The notes under the pieces: generated by a model
The model's database searches: none
What the model was told of the DNA's origin: nothing
What the model saw: the letters and a program-made list of their open reading frames with translations, nothing else
Source: Pseudoxanthomonas sp. PXM02
Lineage (GTDB): Bacteria > Pseudomonadota > Gammaproteobacteria > Xanthomonadales > Xanthomonadaceae
Length of the DNA: 64,000 nucleotides
Direction of reading: 5' to 3'
Assembly: GCF_014851805.1 (NCBI RefSeq)
Contig: NZ_JACVAK010000003.1
Coordinates: 395,501 to 459,500 of the forward strand
Part shown: piece by piece, positions 46,077 to 55,134 of the stretch
Layout: the number at the start of each line of letters is the position of its first letter
How positions within the stretch are numbered: position 1 is the first letter of the stretch
Position numbers and translations under genes: made by a program

Positions 46077-46736
46077 ATGACGAATCCCGCCTTCCCCGCT
46101 GCGTCCGGCCCGATCACCCTGGACGGCCCCGATGGGCCGCTCGAAGCCCATGTCGACTGGCCGGAAGACGGCGAGCCGGTGGCGGCGATCACCGCCGTGG
46201 TCTGCCATCCGCTGCCCACCGAGGGCGGCACCATGCACAACAAGGTGGTGGTGATGGCGGCGCGCAGCCTGCGCGAACTGGGCGCGGTGACGGTGCGCTT
46301 CAACTTCCGCGGCACCGGTGCGTCGGGTGGCCTGTTCGACCACGGCGACGGCGAAGTCGACGACCTGCGCGCGGTGGTGGACTGGGTGCGCGAACAGCGG
46401 CCCGGCACGCAGCTGTGGCTGGCCGGTTTCAGCTTCGGCGCGTATGTGTCGCTGCGCGCCACCGAGGCACTGCAGCCCGACGCGCTGGTCTCGATCGCGC
46501 CGCCGGCAGGCCGCTGGGATTTCAGCGCGATCACGCCACCGGCGTGTCCGTGGCTGGTGATCCAGGGCGAGCAGGACGAGATTGTCGAACCGCAGGCGGT
46601 GTACGACTGGATCGACGGCCTGAAGCAGCCGCCGGAACTGATCCGCATGCCGGAGACCAGCCACTTCTTCCACCGCAAGCTGATGGACCTGCGCGGCGCC
46701 ATCAAGCACGCGATGAAAGCCTACGTGCCGGCGTGA
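46077..46736 (+). CDS. Alpha/beta hydrolase
   Basis: 219 residues, no signal peptide. Features: VCHPLPTEGGTMHNKVV (conserved HPLP...MHN of this subfamily), VRFNFRGTGASGG, nucleophile elbow LAGFSFGAY (Ser), QGEQDEIVEP (Asp) and SHFFHRKL (His). Similar proteins are esterase or dienelactone-hydrolase-like enzymes of unknown substrate. Its TGA overlaps the ATG of zapE (TGATG), indicating coupling. Confidence 0.9.
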   Translation: MTNPAFPAASGPITLDGPDGPLEAHVDWPEDGEPVAAITAVVCHPLPTEGGTMHNKVVVMAARSLRELGAVTVRFNFRGTGASGGLFDHGDGEVDDLRAVVDWVREQRPGTQLWLAGFSFGAYVSLRATEALQPDALVSIAPPAGRWDFSAITPPACPWLVIQGEQDEIVEPQAVYDWIDGLKQPPELIRMPETSHFFHRKLMDLRGAIKHAMKAYVPA

Positions 46737-47887
46737 TGACGGACGCGGCACGGGACACGGCACCGACGCCGTCGCAGATCTACGCGCGCGGCGCGGCGCA
46801 GGGCCAATGGCAGGACGATCCGGCGCAGCATCCCGCGCTGGCCGAGCTGGACCGCATCCACACGGCGTTGCTGGCGGAGCCTTCTTCGTCCGGATTGTTC
46901 GGCCGCCTGTTCGCCAAGCCACCGGAAACGGTGAAGGGTCTGTACTACTGGGGTGAGGTGGGACGCGGCAAGACCTTCCTGGTCGACCTGTTCTACGACA
47001 ACCTGCCGCTGCCGACGTATTCGGTGTCGCAGAACAAGGCGCACGGGGAGGGCGGCGGCAAGTACCGCACGCACTTCCACCGCTTCATGCGCGGCGTGCA
47101 CGAGCGCTTGCGTGCGCATACAGGCGAGAGCGATCCACTGGCGAAGATCGTGCGCGAGGTGCGCGGCAAGCTGCGCGTGCTGGTGCTGGACGAGTTCTTC
47201 GTCACCGACATCGGCGACGCGATGCTGCTGGCACGCCTGCTGGACCGCATGTTCGCCGAGGGCATCAGCCTGGTGACCACGTCCAACACGGCGCCGGAAA
47301 ACCTCTACAAGGACGGCCTGCAGCGCGCGGGCTTCCTGCCGGCGATTGATCTGCTGCAGCAACACTGCGTGGTGCTGCGCTCGGACGGGCAGGAAGACTA
47401 CCGCCTGCGCGCACTGACGCGGTCGCCGGTCTACCGCACGCCGCTGGACGGCGAATCCGACGGCTGGCTGGCGTCGCGCTGGCGCGAGCTGACCGGCGGC
47501 GAAGACGCGACCGCGGGCAACATCGAGATCGACAGCCGCAAGATCCCGGTGCGCGGCCGCGGCAAGAGCATCGCGTGGTTCGACTTCGCCGCGCTGTGCG
47601 AAGGCCCGCGTGGCACCACGGACTACATCGAGGTCGCGCACGAGTTCAACACCGTGCTGCTGGGCGGCATTCCGACGTTCGATCGCATGAACGAGGATGC
47701 GGCGCGCCGCTTCGTCAACCTGATCGACGAGCTGTACGACCGCCACGTCAACCTGGTCTGCACCTCGGCGGCGACGCCGACCGCGCTATACACCGGCACG
47801 CGGTTGCAGGGCGCGTTCGAACGCACGGCCTCGCGCCTGATCGAGATGCAGAGCGCCGAGTACCTGGCCGCGCCGCACAAGGCCTGA
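46736..47887 (+). CDS. zapE: Cell-division ATPase ZapE (AFG1-like)
   Basis: 383 residues. AFG1-type ATPase: Walker A GEVGRGKTFLVDLFYDN, TLF-like H-x-x-x-F-M-x-x-V (FHRFMRGVHERL), Walker B LRVLVLDEFFVTDIGDAM, and the C-terminal LCEGPRGTTDYIEVAHEFNTVLL. ZapE associates with the Z-ring and destabilises FtsZ polymers late in division. ATG 46736 overlaps the stop of the hydrolase gene; a GTG three bases earlier is in frame. Followed by a sirtuin gene four bases later. Confidence 0.95.
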   Translation: MTDAARDTAPTPSQIYARGAAQGQWQDDPAQHPALAELDRIHTALLAEPSSSGLFGRLFAKPPETVKGLYYWGEVGRGKTFLVDLFYDNLPLPTYSVSQNKAHGEGGGKYRTHFHRFMRGVHERLRAHTGESDPLAKIVREVRGKLRVLVLDEFFVTDIGDAMLLARLLDRMFAEGISLVTTSNTAPENLYKDGLQRAGFLPAIDLLQQHCVVLRSDGQEDYRLRALTRSPVYRTPLDGESDGWLASRWRELTGGEDATAGNIEIDSRKIPVRGRGKSIAWFDFAALCEGPRGTTDYIEVAHEFNTVLLGGIPTFDRMNEDAARRFVNLIDELYDRHVNLVCTSAATPTALYTGTRLQGAFERTASRLIEMQSAEYLAAPHKA

Positions 47888-47891
47888 GCGC

Positions 47892-48668
47892 GTGGACACG
47901 GTGCCTGCCGCGATCACCGACGCGTTGCAGCGGACGATCGCCAATGGCGGCCGCCTCTGCGTGCTGACCGGCGCCGGCATGTCGGCCGAGAGCGGCATCC
48001 CCACCTTCCGCGGTACCCACGACAGCCTGTGGTCGCGGTTCGATCCGATGCGCTTGGCGACGGCCGAGGCATGGCGAGAGGATCCCGCGCTGGTCTGGGG
48101 CTGGTACCGCTGGCGCATGCAGCTGGTCCGCGATGCACAGCCGAACGCCGGTCATCGCGCGCTCGCGAATCTTGCGCGGCGCGTGACGCTGTCGCTGGTC
48201 ACCCAGAACGTCGACGACCTGCACGAACGCGGCGGCAGCACGGTCGACGCGCATGTGCACGGCAGCCTCTTTGCGCTGCGTTGCTTCGCCTGCGGCCACA
48301 CCTGTGACGGCGCGCTCGACGACTACGCGGACGGCCTGCAGCGCGTCGAGCCGATGCGCTGCACGGCCTGCGGCGATCGCATCCGACCGGGCGTGGTGTG
48401 GTTCGGTGAACCGCTGCCGGACGATGCGTGGGACGCCGCCACCGAGGCCGCGACGCGCTGCACCCTGATGCTGGTCGTGGGCACGTCAGGGCTGGTGTAT
48501 CCCGCCGCCGGCCTGCCTGCGCTGGCGCGACGTCATGGCGCCACGGTGGTGGAGATCAATCCGGAACCGACCGCGCTGTCTGCGGAGGCGGACCACGTCT
48601 GGCGGGCGACGGCGGCGCAGGCACTTCCCCATTTGATGGCGCAGCTGCCCTCGTTTGACGGCTCCTGA
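47892..48668 (+). CDS. NAD-dependent deacylase (SIR2 family), class III type
   Basis: 258 residues with a GTG start. NAD site GAGMSAESGIPTFRG (about 27-41), catalytic TQNVDDLHERGG with H123 in DAHVHGS, zinc ligands CFACGHTC..CTACGD, and GTSGLVYPAA. Y72 and R75 in WYRWR match the Tyr-x-x-Arg pair that gives class III sirtuins (SIRT5, CobB) preference for succinyl or malonyl lysine. It lies four bases after zapE, suggesting one operon. Confidence 0.93.
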   Translation: MDTVPAAITDALQRTIANGGRLCVLTGAGMSAESGIPTFRGTHDSLWSRFDPMRLATAEAWREDPALVWGWYRWRMQLVRDAQPNAGHRALANLARRVTLSLVTQNVDDLHERGGSTVDAHVHGSLFALRCFACGHTCDGALDDYADGLQRVEPMRCTACGDRIRPGVVWFGEPLPDDAWDAATEAATRCTLMLVVGTSGLVYPAAGLPALARRHGATVVEINPEPTALSAEADHVWRATAAQALPHLMAQLPSFDGS

Positions 48669-48709
48669 TCGCTACGGTGATAGTCGCCAGCAGTGCGGAG
48701 AGGTCGTCA

Positions 48710-49267
48710 ATGATCCGATGGGCTGCAGTTGTCTTGTTGGGCGTGTCGCTTTCGTGCGCCACGTTTGCGGCTCACGCTTGCTCTTACCCCGAGCCTCCGA
48801 CGTTCCGGAGCGCCCTCAAACGTGCGACGGCGGTGTTTGTCTTCCGTCTGGATGAAACCCGGTACCACGAGGAAGGATCCACCGCCCGCAGGGTGTGGGC
48901 GGAAGGAAAGATCACGCCCGTGCAGAACCTCTTCGGGAACGCATCGGGCTACAAGCACCTCACGTTCCATAGCACCTGGTGTGGCGGACTCGATCTTGTT
49001 GTCGGTCACCACTACCTGATTGCCACCGATGCGAAGGGCGACACGATTCCGCTGGCGGCAGCGGATGGCTCGCTGCTCGATCTCGATGGTTTCTACGATC
49101 CCGGGGATCTGAAGGGCAACTTGCGGAGGCCCGAGATCCTGCCGGTTATCCAAGCCATCTACGGGGTCACGCCTCTTCCAGACAACTACCCGCCGGCGTG
49201 GATCGCCGGCCGCACAGATGGCACGCCGCCGCCACCGCCACCGCCGCCCGTCAAACAGCCTCGCTGA
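48710..49267 (+). CDS. Exported protein with a polyproline tail, unknown
   Basis: 185 residues from ATG 48710, which has GGAGAGG upstream and opens a signal peptide (WAAVVLLGVSLSCATFAAHA). The mature part is a small globular domain with three cysteines (ACSYPEPP, STWCGGLDL) and a beta-rich core; a run of nine prolines near the C-terminus (GTPPPPPPPPP-like) precedes the end. No family recognised. Placed between the sirtuin and another secreted protein. Confidence 0.75.
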   Translation: MIRWAAVVLLGVSLSCATFAAHACSYPEPPTFRSALKRATAVFVFRLDETRYHEEGSTARRVWAEGKITPVQNLFGNASGYKHLTFHSTWCGGLDLVVGHHYLIATDAKGDTIPLAAADGSLLDLDGFYDPGDLKGNLRRPEILPVIQAIYGVTPLPDNYPPAWIAGRTDGTPPPPPPPPVKQPR

Positions 49268-49342
49268 GGGCACAGGGCGCTCACGCAACGGCTTCACGTG
49301 CGGTTTGCCAGACTCTGGACGACTGCCGCGGAGGAGACCACC

Positions 49343-50014
49343 ATGATGTCGATCGCCCGTATCCCGCTCTACGCCGCCCTGGCCGCTGTGCTGTTGGCCG
49401 GCTGCCAACGCGCGCCGGAGGAGAAGGATGTCGAAGCCGCCGCGCAGACCGCGGTCGAGATCGCCGATCCGGCACCGCCCGTGACCGGCCGGGAGGCGCC
49501 GCAGTTCCAGTTCTCGGACGACGAGATCGGCATTGCGCTGGCGCCCACGCCGGGCTTCACGCTGCATCGCGACTTCAGCCGCAGCTACCTGTCCGACGGC
49601 GCATGGAAGACGTTCGCCGCGCCCGACGTCCGCGGCGAACCGCTGGTCGCGCTGGTGCTGGACGGCTCGGACAAGATCACGGCCGCCGAGCTGCGCATCG
49701 GCACCAGCACCGACAGCCATGCGGTGGTGACCTGTCTGGATCCGCCGGAGGGCGCGACGACGGAAGAACCCGACGAGGTGCGCATCGACGGCCAGGCGTT
49801 CCGCCACTTCCGCGCCGGTGATGCAGCGATGAGCCATTACCAGTCGGTCGATGCGTATCGCCATGTGCGCAACGAGCGCTGCATCGCCATCGACCTGCTG
49901 ATCACTGGTACGCGTCCGGAGGTCTACGACCCGCCCACCACACCGCCGTTCGATGAAGCGACGGCACGTGCGCGCTTGCAGGAAGCGCTGGGCGCGGTGC
50001 GGATTACGCGCTGA
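49343..50014 (+). CDS. Lipoprotein, unknown
   Basis: 223 residues from ATG 49343, which follows GGAGGAGA. A lipobox (AAVLLAGCQ) is followed by an Ala/Glu linker and a domain with strand pattern FSDDEIGIALAPTPGFTLHRDFSRSYLSDGAWKTF. Two cysteines (VTCLDPPE, NERCIAID) are present. No recognised function. Codon use matches the region. Confidence 0.75.
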   Translation: MMSIARIPLYAALAAVLLAGCQRAPEEKDVEAAAQTAVEIADPAPPVTGREAPQFQFSDDEIGIALAPTPGFTLHRDFSRSYLSDGAWKTFAAPDVRGEPLVALVLDGSDKITAAELRIGTSTDSHAVVTCLDPPEGATTEEPDEVRIDGQAFRHFRAGDAAMSHYQSVDAYRHVRNERCIAIDLLITGTRPEVYDPPTTPPFDEATARARLQEALGAVRITR

Positions 50015-50084
50015 TAGCGCTGCTCCCTCTCTCCGGATCCGCGGGAGAAGGTCGGGGCAAGGGAGAAGCGCGATGTGAGGTTCT

Positions 50085-50152
50085 TGTGGGAGCGACGTAA
50101 GTCGCGATGGGTGATCGGTAAAGCCCCATCGCGACTTACGTCGCTCCCACAC
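50085..50152. repeat. REP pair (BIME-like inverted repeats)
   Basis: TGTGGGAGCGACGTAAGTCG plus CGATGGG faces its near-perfect inverse (CCCCATCGCGACTTACGTCG plus CTCCCACA) across a 12-base spacer, between the lipoprotein and the convergent esterase gene. Single arms can form a GCGACgtaaGTCGC hairpin. Confidence 0.9.
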
Positions 50153-50158
50153 CGAGCA

Positions 50159-51067
50159 CTACTGCAGGTGACGCTGCACGAATGCATCAACGGTGTTCGT
50201 GTAGCCGGAAGGCAAGCCAAGCTCGCGATTCACCTCGCCATGCGAGAGATCCTCTGGCAGCACCTCCATCGCCACGCCCAGCGTCTTTGCCTTCTCCGCC
50301 ATCGATCGCCCCTGCGGACACGCGTCCTTGCGGCGCGAGGAACAGACGAACAGCATCGGCACTGCGTCGCGCGTGAGCTGGTGGTAAGGCGAGGCGGCGA
50401 TCCAGTCGTTGCGGTCGTTGCCGAACGCACGCTGGTAGACGCCGGGAAACGGCGGGCGCTGCATCGTCTGCGGAACATCCAGCGCACCGCTGTCCACTGA
50501 GACCACGCCACGTGGCCTGGTGGCCCCGGCCTCGCGCCACAGCGTCGACGACGCACCTACCAGCGCTATCAGATGCGCACCGGCGGAGTGGCCCATCAGC
50601 AGCACGCGCGAGGCATCTCCCTTCCATTCGGGCGCGCGCTTCTGCACCGCCGCCAGCGCGCGGGCGACATCGCGCGCCTGGTCAAGCGGCGCCGTATCCG
50701 GCCGCATGCGGTAGTTGGTGGAGACCAGGATGTACCCCTTCGGCAACCAGTACGCGGCCTTGTTCTCGACCACACCCGGATTGTCCTTGTTGCCGTTGGC
50801 CCAGCCGCCGCCGTGGACGAACAGGATGATCGGTGCGCTCTTCGGTTGCGCCGGCAGATAGACGTCGAAGCGCTGGCGAGGATCGTCGCCATAGGCGACA
50901 TCACGCAATGCGCGTGTGCCGGCCGGCAACGTCGGCGTGCGTGCCGCAGGCTCGCGGGAGGCATCGCGCATTTCCTGCAGGCGTTCGCGGAAGGTCTGCG
51001 CCGCGAGCGGCGACACGACCGCGATCAGGACACCGGTCAGCAGGCCGGCACGGAGCAACGTCTTCAT
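50159..51067 (-). CDS. Exported alpha/beta hydrolase (esterase/BD-FAE like)
   Basis: 302 residues from ATG 51067; upstream in-frame starts are part of the kinase shadow. A signal peptide (LLTGVLIAVVSPLAAQ) is present. Hallmarks: LFVHGGGWANGNKDN (oxyanion hole HGGGW), LLMGHSAGAHLIAL (nucleophile), and EDLSHGEVNREL (His). It likely hydrolyses an ester or a carboxylated lipid in the periplasm. Convergent with the REP pair and lipoprotein. Confidence 0.9.
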   Translation of the reverse strand: MKTLLRAGLLTGVLIAVVSPLAAQTFRERLQEMRDASREPAARTPTLPAGTRALRDVAYGDDPRQRFDVYLPAQPKSAPIILFVHGGGWANGNKDNPGVVENKAAYWLPKGYILVSTNYRMRPDTAPLDQARDVARALAAVQKRAPEWKGDASRVLLMGHSAGAHLIALVGASSTLWREAGATRPRGVVSVDSGALDVPQTMQRPPFPGVYQRAFGNDRNDWIAASPYHQLTRDAVPMLFVCSSRRKDACPQGRSMAEKAKTLGVAMEVLPEDLSHGEVNRELGLPSGYTNTVDAFVQRHLQ

Positions 51068-51093
51068 CGCTTCACCTCGTGGGGACATCGGGA

Positions 51094-52359
51094 TCAACCG
51101 GCGCGCAACACAAGCTGCGCGCGCAGGCCGTGGGGTGTATTCGGCAGCAGCCGCAGTTCGCCGCTGTGCTGGCGCGCGACGCGGTCGACGATCGGCAGGC
51201 CCAGCCCGCTGCCGCCTTGTGCCTGGTCGTGGACAAAGGGCTGGCGTGCACGCTCGGCGGCGTCCGCGGAGAGGCCCTGGCCGCCGTCGGCGACTTCGAC
51301 CACCCAGGCCGCACCTTCCGCCCACAGCTGCAACGACAACGGCAACGCGCCGTGCCGCTCGGCGTTGACCAACAGGTTCTCGACCGCGCGCAGCAGCGCC
51401 ATCGGCTTGCCCGGCAGCAGCGCGTGCTCGGGCAGGTCGACCCGCCACGCCTTCGAGGCGGCGGCGACGGCGTGCCGGCAGATCGCGGCCAGGTCGACGG
51501 ATTCGCTGCCCTCGTCGCGCCCGTCGCGCGCGAAGGCGATGAACTGGCCGAGGATGGCGTCCATCTCGGCGATGTCGCGGTGCATGCTGCGGGTCAGCTC
51601 GGGATCGGTGTCGGGCACCATCTCCAGCGCGAACTGCAGCCGCGTCAGCGGCGTGCGCAGGTCGTGCGAGATGCCGGCCAGCAGCAGCGCGCGTTCTTCT
51701 GCGGCGGCGCGCACGTCGCGGCTGGCATCGCCCAGCGCCTGCGCCAGTTCGACCACTTCGCGCGGGCCGCGCGCATGTACTGAGGGGGGCGCATCACCGC
51801 GCACGATGGCCGGTGCGGCGGCAGCGAGCTGGCGCAGCGGCTGCACCAGGCGACGGGCGAAGTACGCGGCAGCCAGCCACACCAGCACGACGCAGCCGAG
51901 CAGCATCAGCATGGGGAAGCGCCGCGCGCCGGTCATCGGCCGGTCGTACGAGAACGCCACCCACAGCGGTTCGCGCGTCGCCGGCTTCAGCCAGATCACC
52001 CGCGAACTCCGGTCCGCGTCGATCCGCAGCGCGCGCCCGGTGCCGAGCGTGTCGCCGGCCTGTTCGCGCAGTTCGCGCAGCAACGGCGCGAAGCGGGGCC
52101 GCGCATCCGCGGGTGGCGTGACGCGCACCTCCAGCCCGGCATCGCGCAACTGCTGCACGGTGCGCGCATGCGGCTGGTGGCGATCGAGCGCTTCCACCAC
52201 TTCGGCGAAACCCTGCATCGCGCGCAGCAGCTGGTCCGCCGCGGGACGTGTCGCGAACTCGCGACCCAGCAGCAGGGCCAGCGCGCCGGCACCGACCAGT
52301 ACCAGGGCGATCACCAGCACCAACTGGCCGAACACGCTGCGTGGCACGGGCGCCTTCAT
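51094..52359 (-). CDS. EnvZ-like sensor histidine kinase
   Basis: 421 residues from ATG 52359. Two membrane helices (VLVIALVLVGAGALALLLG and FPMLMLLGCVVLVWLAAAYF) frame a periplasmic domain of about 110 residues. HAMP (RRLVQPLRQLAAAAPAI), phospho-acceptor helix ISHDLRTPLTRL, N-box VENLLVNAERHG and G-box GSGLGLPIVDRVA are intact. It overlaps its response regulator by four bases. Resembles EnvZ/RstB; stimulus unknown. Confidence 0.92.
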   Translation of the reverse strand: MKAPVPRSVFGQLVLVIALVLVGAGALALLLGREFATRPAADQLLRAMQGFAEVVEALDRHQPHARTVQQLRDAGLEVRVTPPADARPRFAPLLRELREQAGDTLGTGRALRIDADRSSRVIWLKPATREPLWVAFSYDRPMTGARRFPMLMLLGCVVLVWLAAAYFARRLVQPLRQLAAAAPAIVRGDAPPSVHARGPREVVELAQALGDASRDVRAAAEERALLLAGISHDLRTPLTRLQFALEMVPDTDPELTRSMHRDIAEMDAILGQFIAFARDGRDEGSESVDLAAICRHAVAAASKAWRVDLPEHALLPGKPMALLRAVENLLVNAERHGALPLSLQLWAEGAAWVVEVADGGQGLSADAAERARQPFVHDQAQGGSGLGLPIVDRVARQHSGELRLLPNTPHGLRAQLVLRAG

Positions 52360-53075
52360 GCCGCGGTCTCCGGCGGCACGAACACGTAGCCCACGCCCCA
52401 CACCGTCTGGATCAGCCGCGGCTGGCGCGGATCGTCTTCCAGCAGGCGTCGCAGGCGCGCAATGGTGACGTCCATGCTGCGCTCGAAGGCGTCGTGCTCG
52501 CGGCCGCGCGCCAGGCTCATCAGGCGGTCGCGACTGAGTGGCTGGCGTGGATGGCGCAGCAGCACCGACAGCACGGCGAACTCGCCACTCGTGAGCCGCA
52601 GCAGCGCGCCGTCGCGGGTCAGTTCGCGCCGGCCGAGGTCGAGCGTAAACGGCCCGAACACCACCTCGCCGCCCTCGGCCTGCGGTGCGCCCGGCACCGG
52701 TCGCGTGCGCCGCAGCACCGAACGGATGCGCGCCAGCAGTTCGCGCGGATTGACCGGTTTGGGCACGTAGTCATCGGCGCCGATCTCCAGCCCGACGATG
52801 CGGTCGATCTCGTCGCCCTTCGCGGTCAGCATGACGATGGGCGTGACGTCGCCCTGCCCGCGCAGGCGCCGGCAGATGTCCAGGCCGTTCTCGCCGGGCA
52901 GCATCAGGTCCAGCACGATCAGGTCGAAGTGGCCGCGGTCGAGCGCCTGCCGCAGCTGTGCGCCGTCGCCCACGCCACGCACGTCGAAGCCCTGCGACTG
53001 CAGGTAGCGCTGCAACAGTTCGCGCAGGCGCAGATCGTCGTCGACCAGCAGCAGGCGGGGAGAAGTCTCGTCCAT
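52356..53075 (-). CDS. OmpR-family response regulator
   Basis: 239 residues from ATG 53075. Receiver with acidic pair at VDDDLRLREL and phospho-acceptor Asp in LIVLDLMLPGENG, K in PKPVNPREL, then a winged-helix output domain (LTSGEFAVLSVLLRHPRQPLSRDRLM and DVTIARLRRLLEDDPRQPRLIQTVWGVGYVF). Pairs with the adjoining EnvZ-like kinase; its start lies just upstream of a divergent secreted-protein gene, which may be a target. Confidence 0.94.
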   Translation of the reverse strand: MDETSPRLLLVDDDLRLRELLQRYLQSQGFDVRGVGDGAQLRQALDRGHFDLIVLDLMLPGENGLDICRRLRGQGDVTPIVMLTAKGDEIDRIVGLEIGADDYVPKPVNPRELLARIRSVLRRTRPVPGAPQAEGGEVVFGPFTLDLGRRELTRDGALLRLTSGEFAVLSVLLRHPRQPLSRDRLMSLARGREHDAFERSMDVTIARLRRLLEDDPRQPRLIQTVWGVGYVFVPPETAA

Positions 53076-53267
53076 GGAGCCACTATCGCCCGCCGTCGCG
53101 ACGGCCGGCAAACCCCGACGGCGGCGGCTTTGTAAGCAGATGTTTCAGGCGCCGCTGGCAGACACATCCACTCGCAACCCCGACACACCTGCCGCCGTGG
53201 CGCGCCCTACCGTGGTCCTGCCGCCGCGTCCCCGTGCGGCCATCCCCTTCCCGACGAGGATTCCGAC

Positions 53268-53792
53268 ATGAGCAAGACCCCGCTGCTGATCGCCACTGCC
53301 TTCGCCCTGTGCGCCACCACCCTGTTCGCCGACCATGCCGAAGCGCGCGAACGCAGCCGCGCCGTGCAGCGCACGGCACAGGGCGGCAGCGTCGCCGTCG
53401 ACCGCAGCAACGCGCGCTTCGACAGCCAGCGCCAGCGCGACTGGCAGGCCGACGGCCAGGGCAATGCGGCCGGTTCGCGCAGCGGCAACATTGCCGGTGC
53501 GAACGGCGGCAACGCCGGCTACCAAGGCAGCGCCTACCGCAACGAAGACGGCAGCGCCGGCCGCCAAGGCAGCGCCTACGCCAACGGCCCGAACGGCGGC
53601 ACCGCCAGCACCAGCGGCGGCATCAGCCGCGACGCCGACGGCAACGTTAATGGTGCCCGCAGCACCACCGCCACCGGTGCGAACGGCAACAGCTATAACG
53701 GCAGCACCACGGTCACCGACGGCAGCGTGACCCGCACCGCCACCTGCACGAATGCCAGTGGCGACACCATCGCCTGCCCGCGCGGCAACTGA
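53268..53792 (+). CDS. Secreted Gly/Asn/Ser/Ala-rich repeat protein
   Basis: 174 residues with a signal peptide (LIATAFALCATTLFADHAEA). The mature part is a run of short irregular repeats rich in N, G, S, A, D and R (NIAGANGGNAGYQGSAYRNE and similar) ending in a short cysteine loop (ATCTNASGDTIACPRGN) that can form a disulfide. It looks like an extracellular, flexible or fibril-like protein. Function unknown. Divergent from the OmpR regulator, with 192 bases between the starts. Confidence 0.75.
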   Translation: MSKTPLLIATAFALCATTLFADHAEARERSRAVQRTAQGGSVAVDRSNARFDSQRQRDWQADGQGNAAGSRSGNIAGANGGNAGYQGSAYRNEDGSAGRQGSAYANGPNGGTASTSGGISRDADGNVNGARSTTATGANGNSYNGSTTVTDGSVTRTATCTNASGDTIACPRGN

Positions 53793-53901
53793 TTCCGTCC
53801 CCTCGTGTTTCCTGCAGGCGCGGCGGCCTGGCCCCCCCTCTGCCGCACGGATGCATTCCCGCGCCGCCGCGCCTGCCCTTCTTCCCCACCGGAGATTCCC
53901 G

Positions 53902-54195
53902 ATGTCCCGTTCCATCCTGCTTCCGTTCGCCACCGCGCTGTCCGTGTTCGCACTGGCGGCCCCCGCCAACGCACAGCAGCGCACGCTCACCGAAGAGCAG
54001 AAAGCCACGCTGCTCGAACGACTGAAGGACGCCGACACCAACGGCGATGGCTTGATCGACCGCGCCGAAGCCGACGCGAAGCTGCCGCGCGTGGCCAAGC
54101 GCTTCGACGCGCTCGACACCAACCGCGACGGCAAACTGTCGCCCGAAGAACTGCGTGCGGCCGGCCAGAAGATGGCCGAGCGCGGCGGACGCTGA
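53902..54195 (+). CDS. Exported EF-hand calcium-binding protein
   Basis: 97 residues from ATG 53902. A signal peptide (ILLPFATALSVFALAAPANA) precedes two EF-hand loops: DADTNGDGLIDRAE and DTNRDGKLSPEE, each with the expected Asp/Asn ligands and final Glu. The fold is a minimal pair of EF hands. Periplasmic calcium buffering or sensing is plausible. It lies nine bases before the sterol-desaturase-like gene. Confidence 0.9.
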   Translation: MSRSILLPFATALSVFALAAPANAQQRTLTEEQKATLLERLKDADTNGDGLIDRAEADAKLPRVAKRFDALDTNRDGKLSPEELRAAGQKMAERGGR

Positions 54196-54204
54196 GCCCA
54201 CGCG

Positions 54205-55068
54205 ATGGACGGCCTGCGCGCCTTCGCCGGACTGCCGCTACTGCTGCTCGCCCTGGTCGCCGCCGCGGAAGCCGCATGGCTGATGCGGCGTGGACACCGC
54301 TACGACTGGAAGGGCTACTGGGCTTCGCTAGGTGATGCCGCCGGGCGTGCCGTACTCGGGCTGGTGATCCAGGGCGGCGTGGTCGGCGTGCTGCTGTTCG
54401 CCATCTGGGAATTCCGGCTGACGACGATCGCGATGGACCAGGCCTGGCACTGGATCGCGCTCTTCCTTGGCCAGGAGCTCTGCTACTACGCGATGCACCG
54501 CGCCGACCATCGCGTGCACTGGTTCTGGCTCAACCACTCGGTGCACCACTCGGCCGAGCAATACAACCTGTCCACCGCGTACCGCCTGGGCTGGACCGGC
54601 AAGCTGACCGGCGCGGCGGTGTTTTTCGGCCCGCTGGTCTGGCTGGGCTTCCCGGTGCCGTACGTAGTCGGTGCGCTGGCGGTGAACCTGCTGTACCAGT
54701 TCTGGCTGCATACGGAGCTGGTGCCGCGGCTGCCGCGCGCCATCGAGTTCGTCTTCAACACCCCTTCGCACCATCGTGTGCACCACGCCAGCAATCCGGA
54801 ATACCTGGACTGCAACTACGGCGGCGTGCTGATCGTGTTCGACCGGTTGTTCGGCACCTTCCGCGAAGAACGCGCGGACGTGCCACTGCGCTACGGGCTG
54901 GTCGAACCGGTACGCAGCTACAACCCGGTGACCATTGCCTTCCATGCCTGGGTGAAGCTGGCCCGCGACCTGCGCCGCGCGCGGGGCCTGCGGCAGATCG
55001 GGATGACGTTGTTCGGACCCCCCGGCTACGTGCCAGGCGACACGGACGGCGTCCACCCGGAACGCTGA
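54205..55068 (+). CDS. Sterol desaturase/fatty acid hydroxylase-family protein
   Basis: 287 residues with four to five membrane helices. Histidine clusters HRADHRVHWFWLNHSVHHS and HHRVHHASN, along with HTE, match the di-iron HX3H..HX2HH patterns of the superfamily. The membrane oxidase would act on a lipid, but which one is unknown. ATG 54205 lies directly after the EF-hand gene, so they may be co-transcribed. Confidence 0.9.
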   Translation: MDGLRAFAGLPLLLLALVAAAEAAWLMRRGHRYDWKGYWASLGDAAGRAVLGLVIQGGVVGVLLFAIWEFRLTTIAMDQAWHWIALFLGQELCYYAMHRADHRVHWFWLNHSVHHSAEQYNLSTAYRLGWTGKLTGAAVFFGPLVWLGFPVPYVVGALAVNLLYQFWLHTELVPRLPRAIEFVFNTPSHHRVHHASNPEYLDCNYGGVLIVFDRLFGTFREERADVPLRYGLVEPVRSYNPVTIAFHAWVKLARDLRRARGLRQIGMTLFGPPGYVPGDTDGVHPER

Positions 55069-55134
55069 GAGTGGCCCGGGCCGGCGCGGCCGGCGACAAT
55101 ACGCGCCCCCGGCGGCCCCACGCCGCCCGCCTCC

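Noticed and set aside
50085-50152. CRISPR-like repeat
   Set aside because: The units are inverted rather than direct and spacing is irregular across the window; no cas genes are present.
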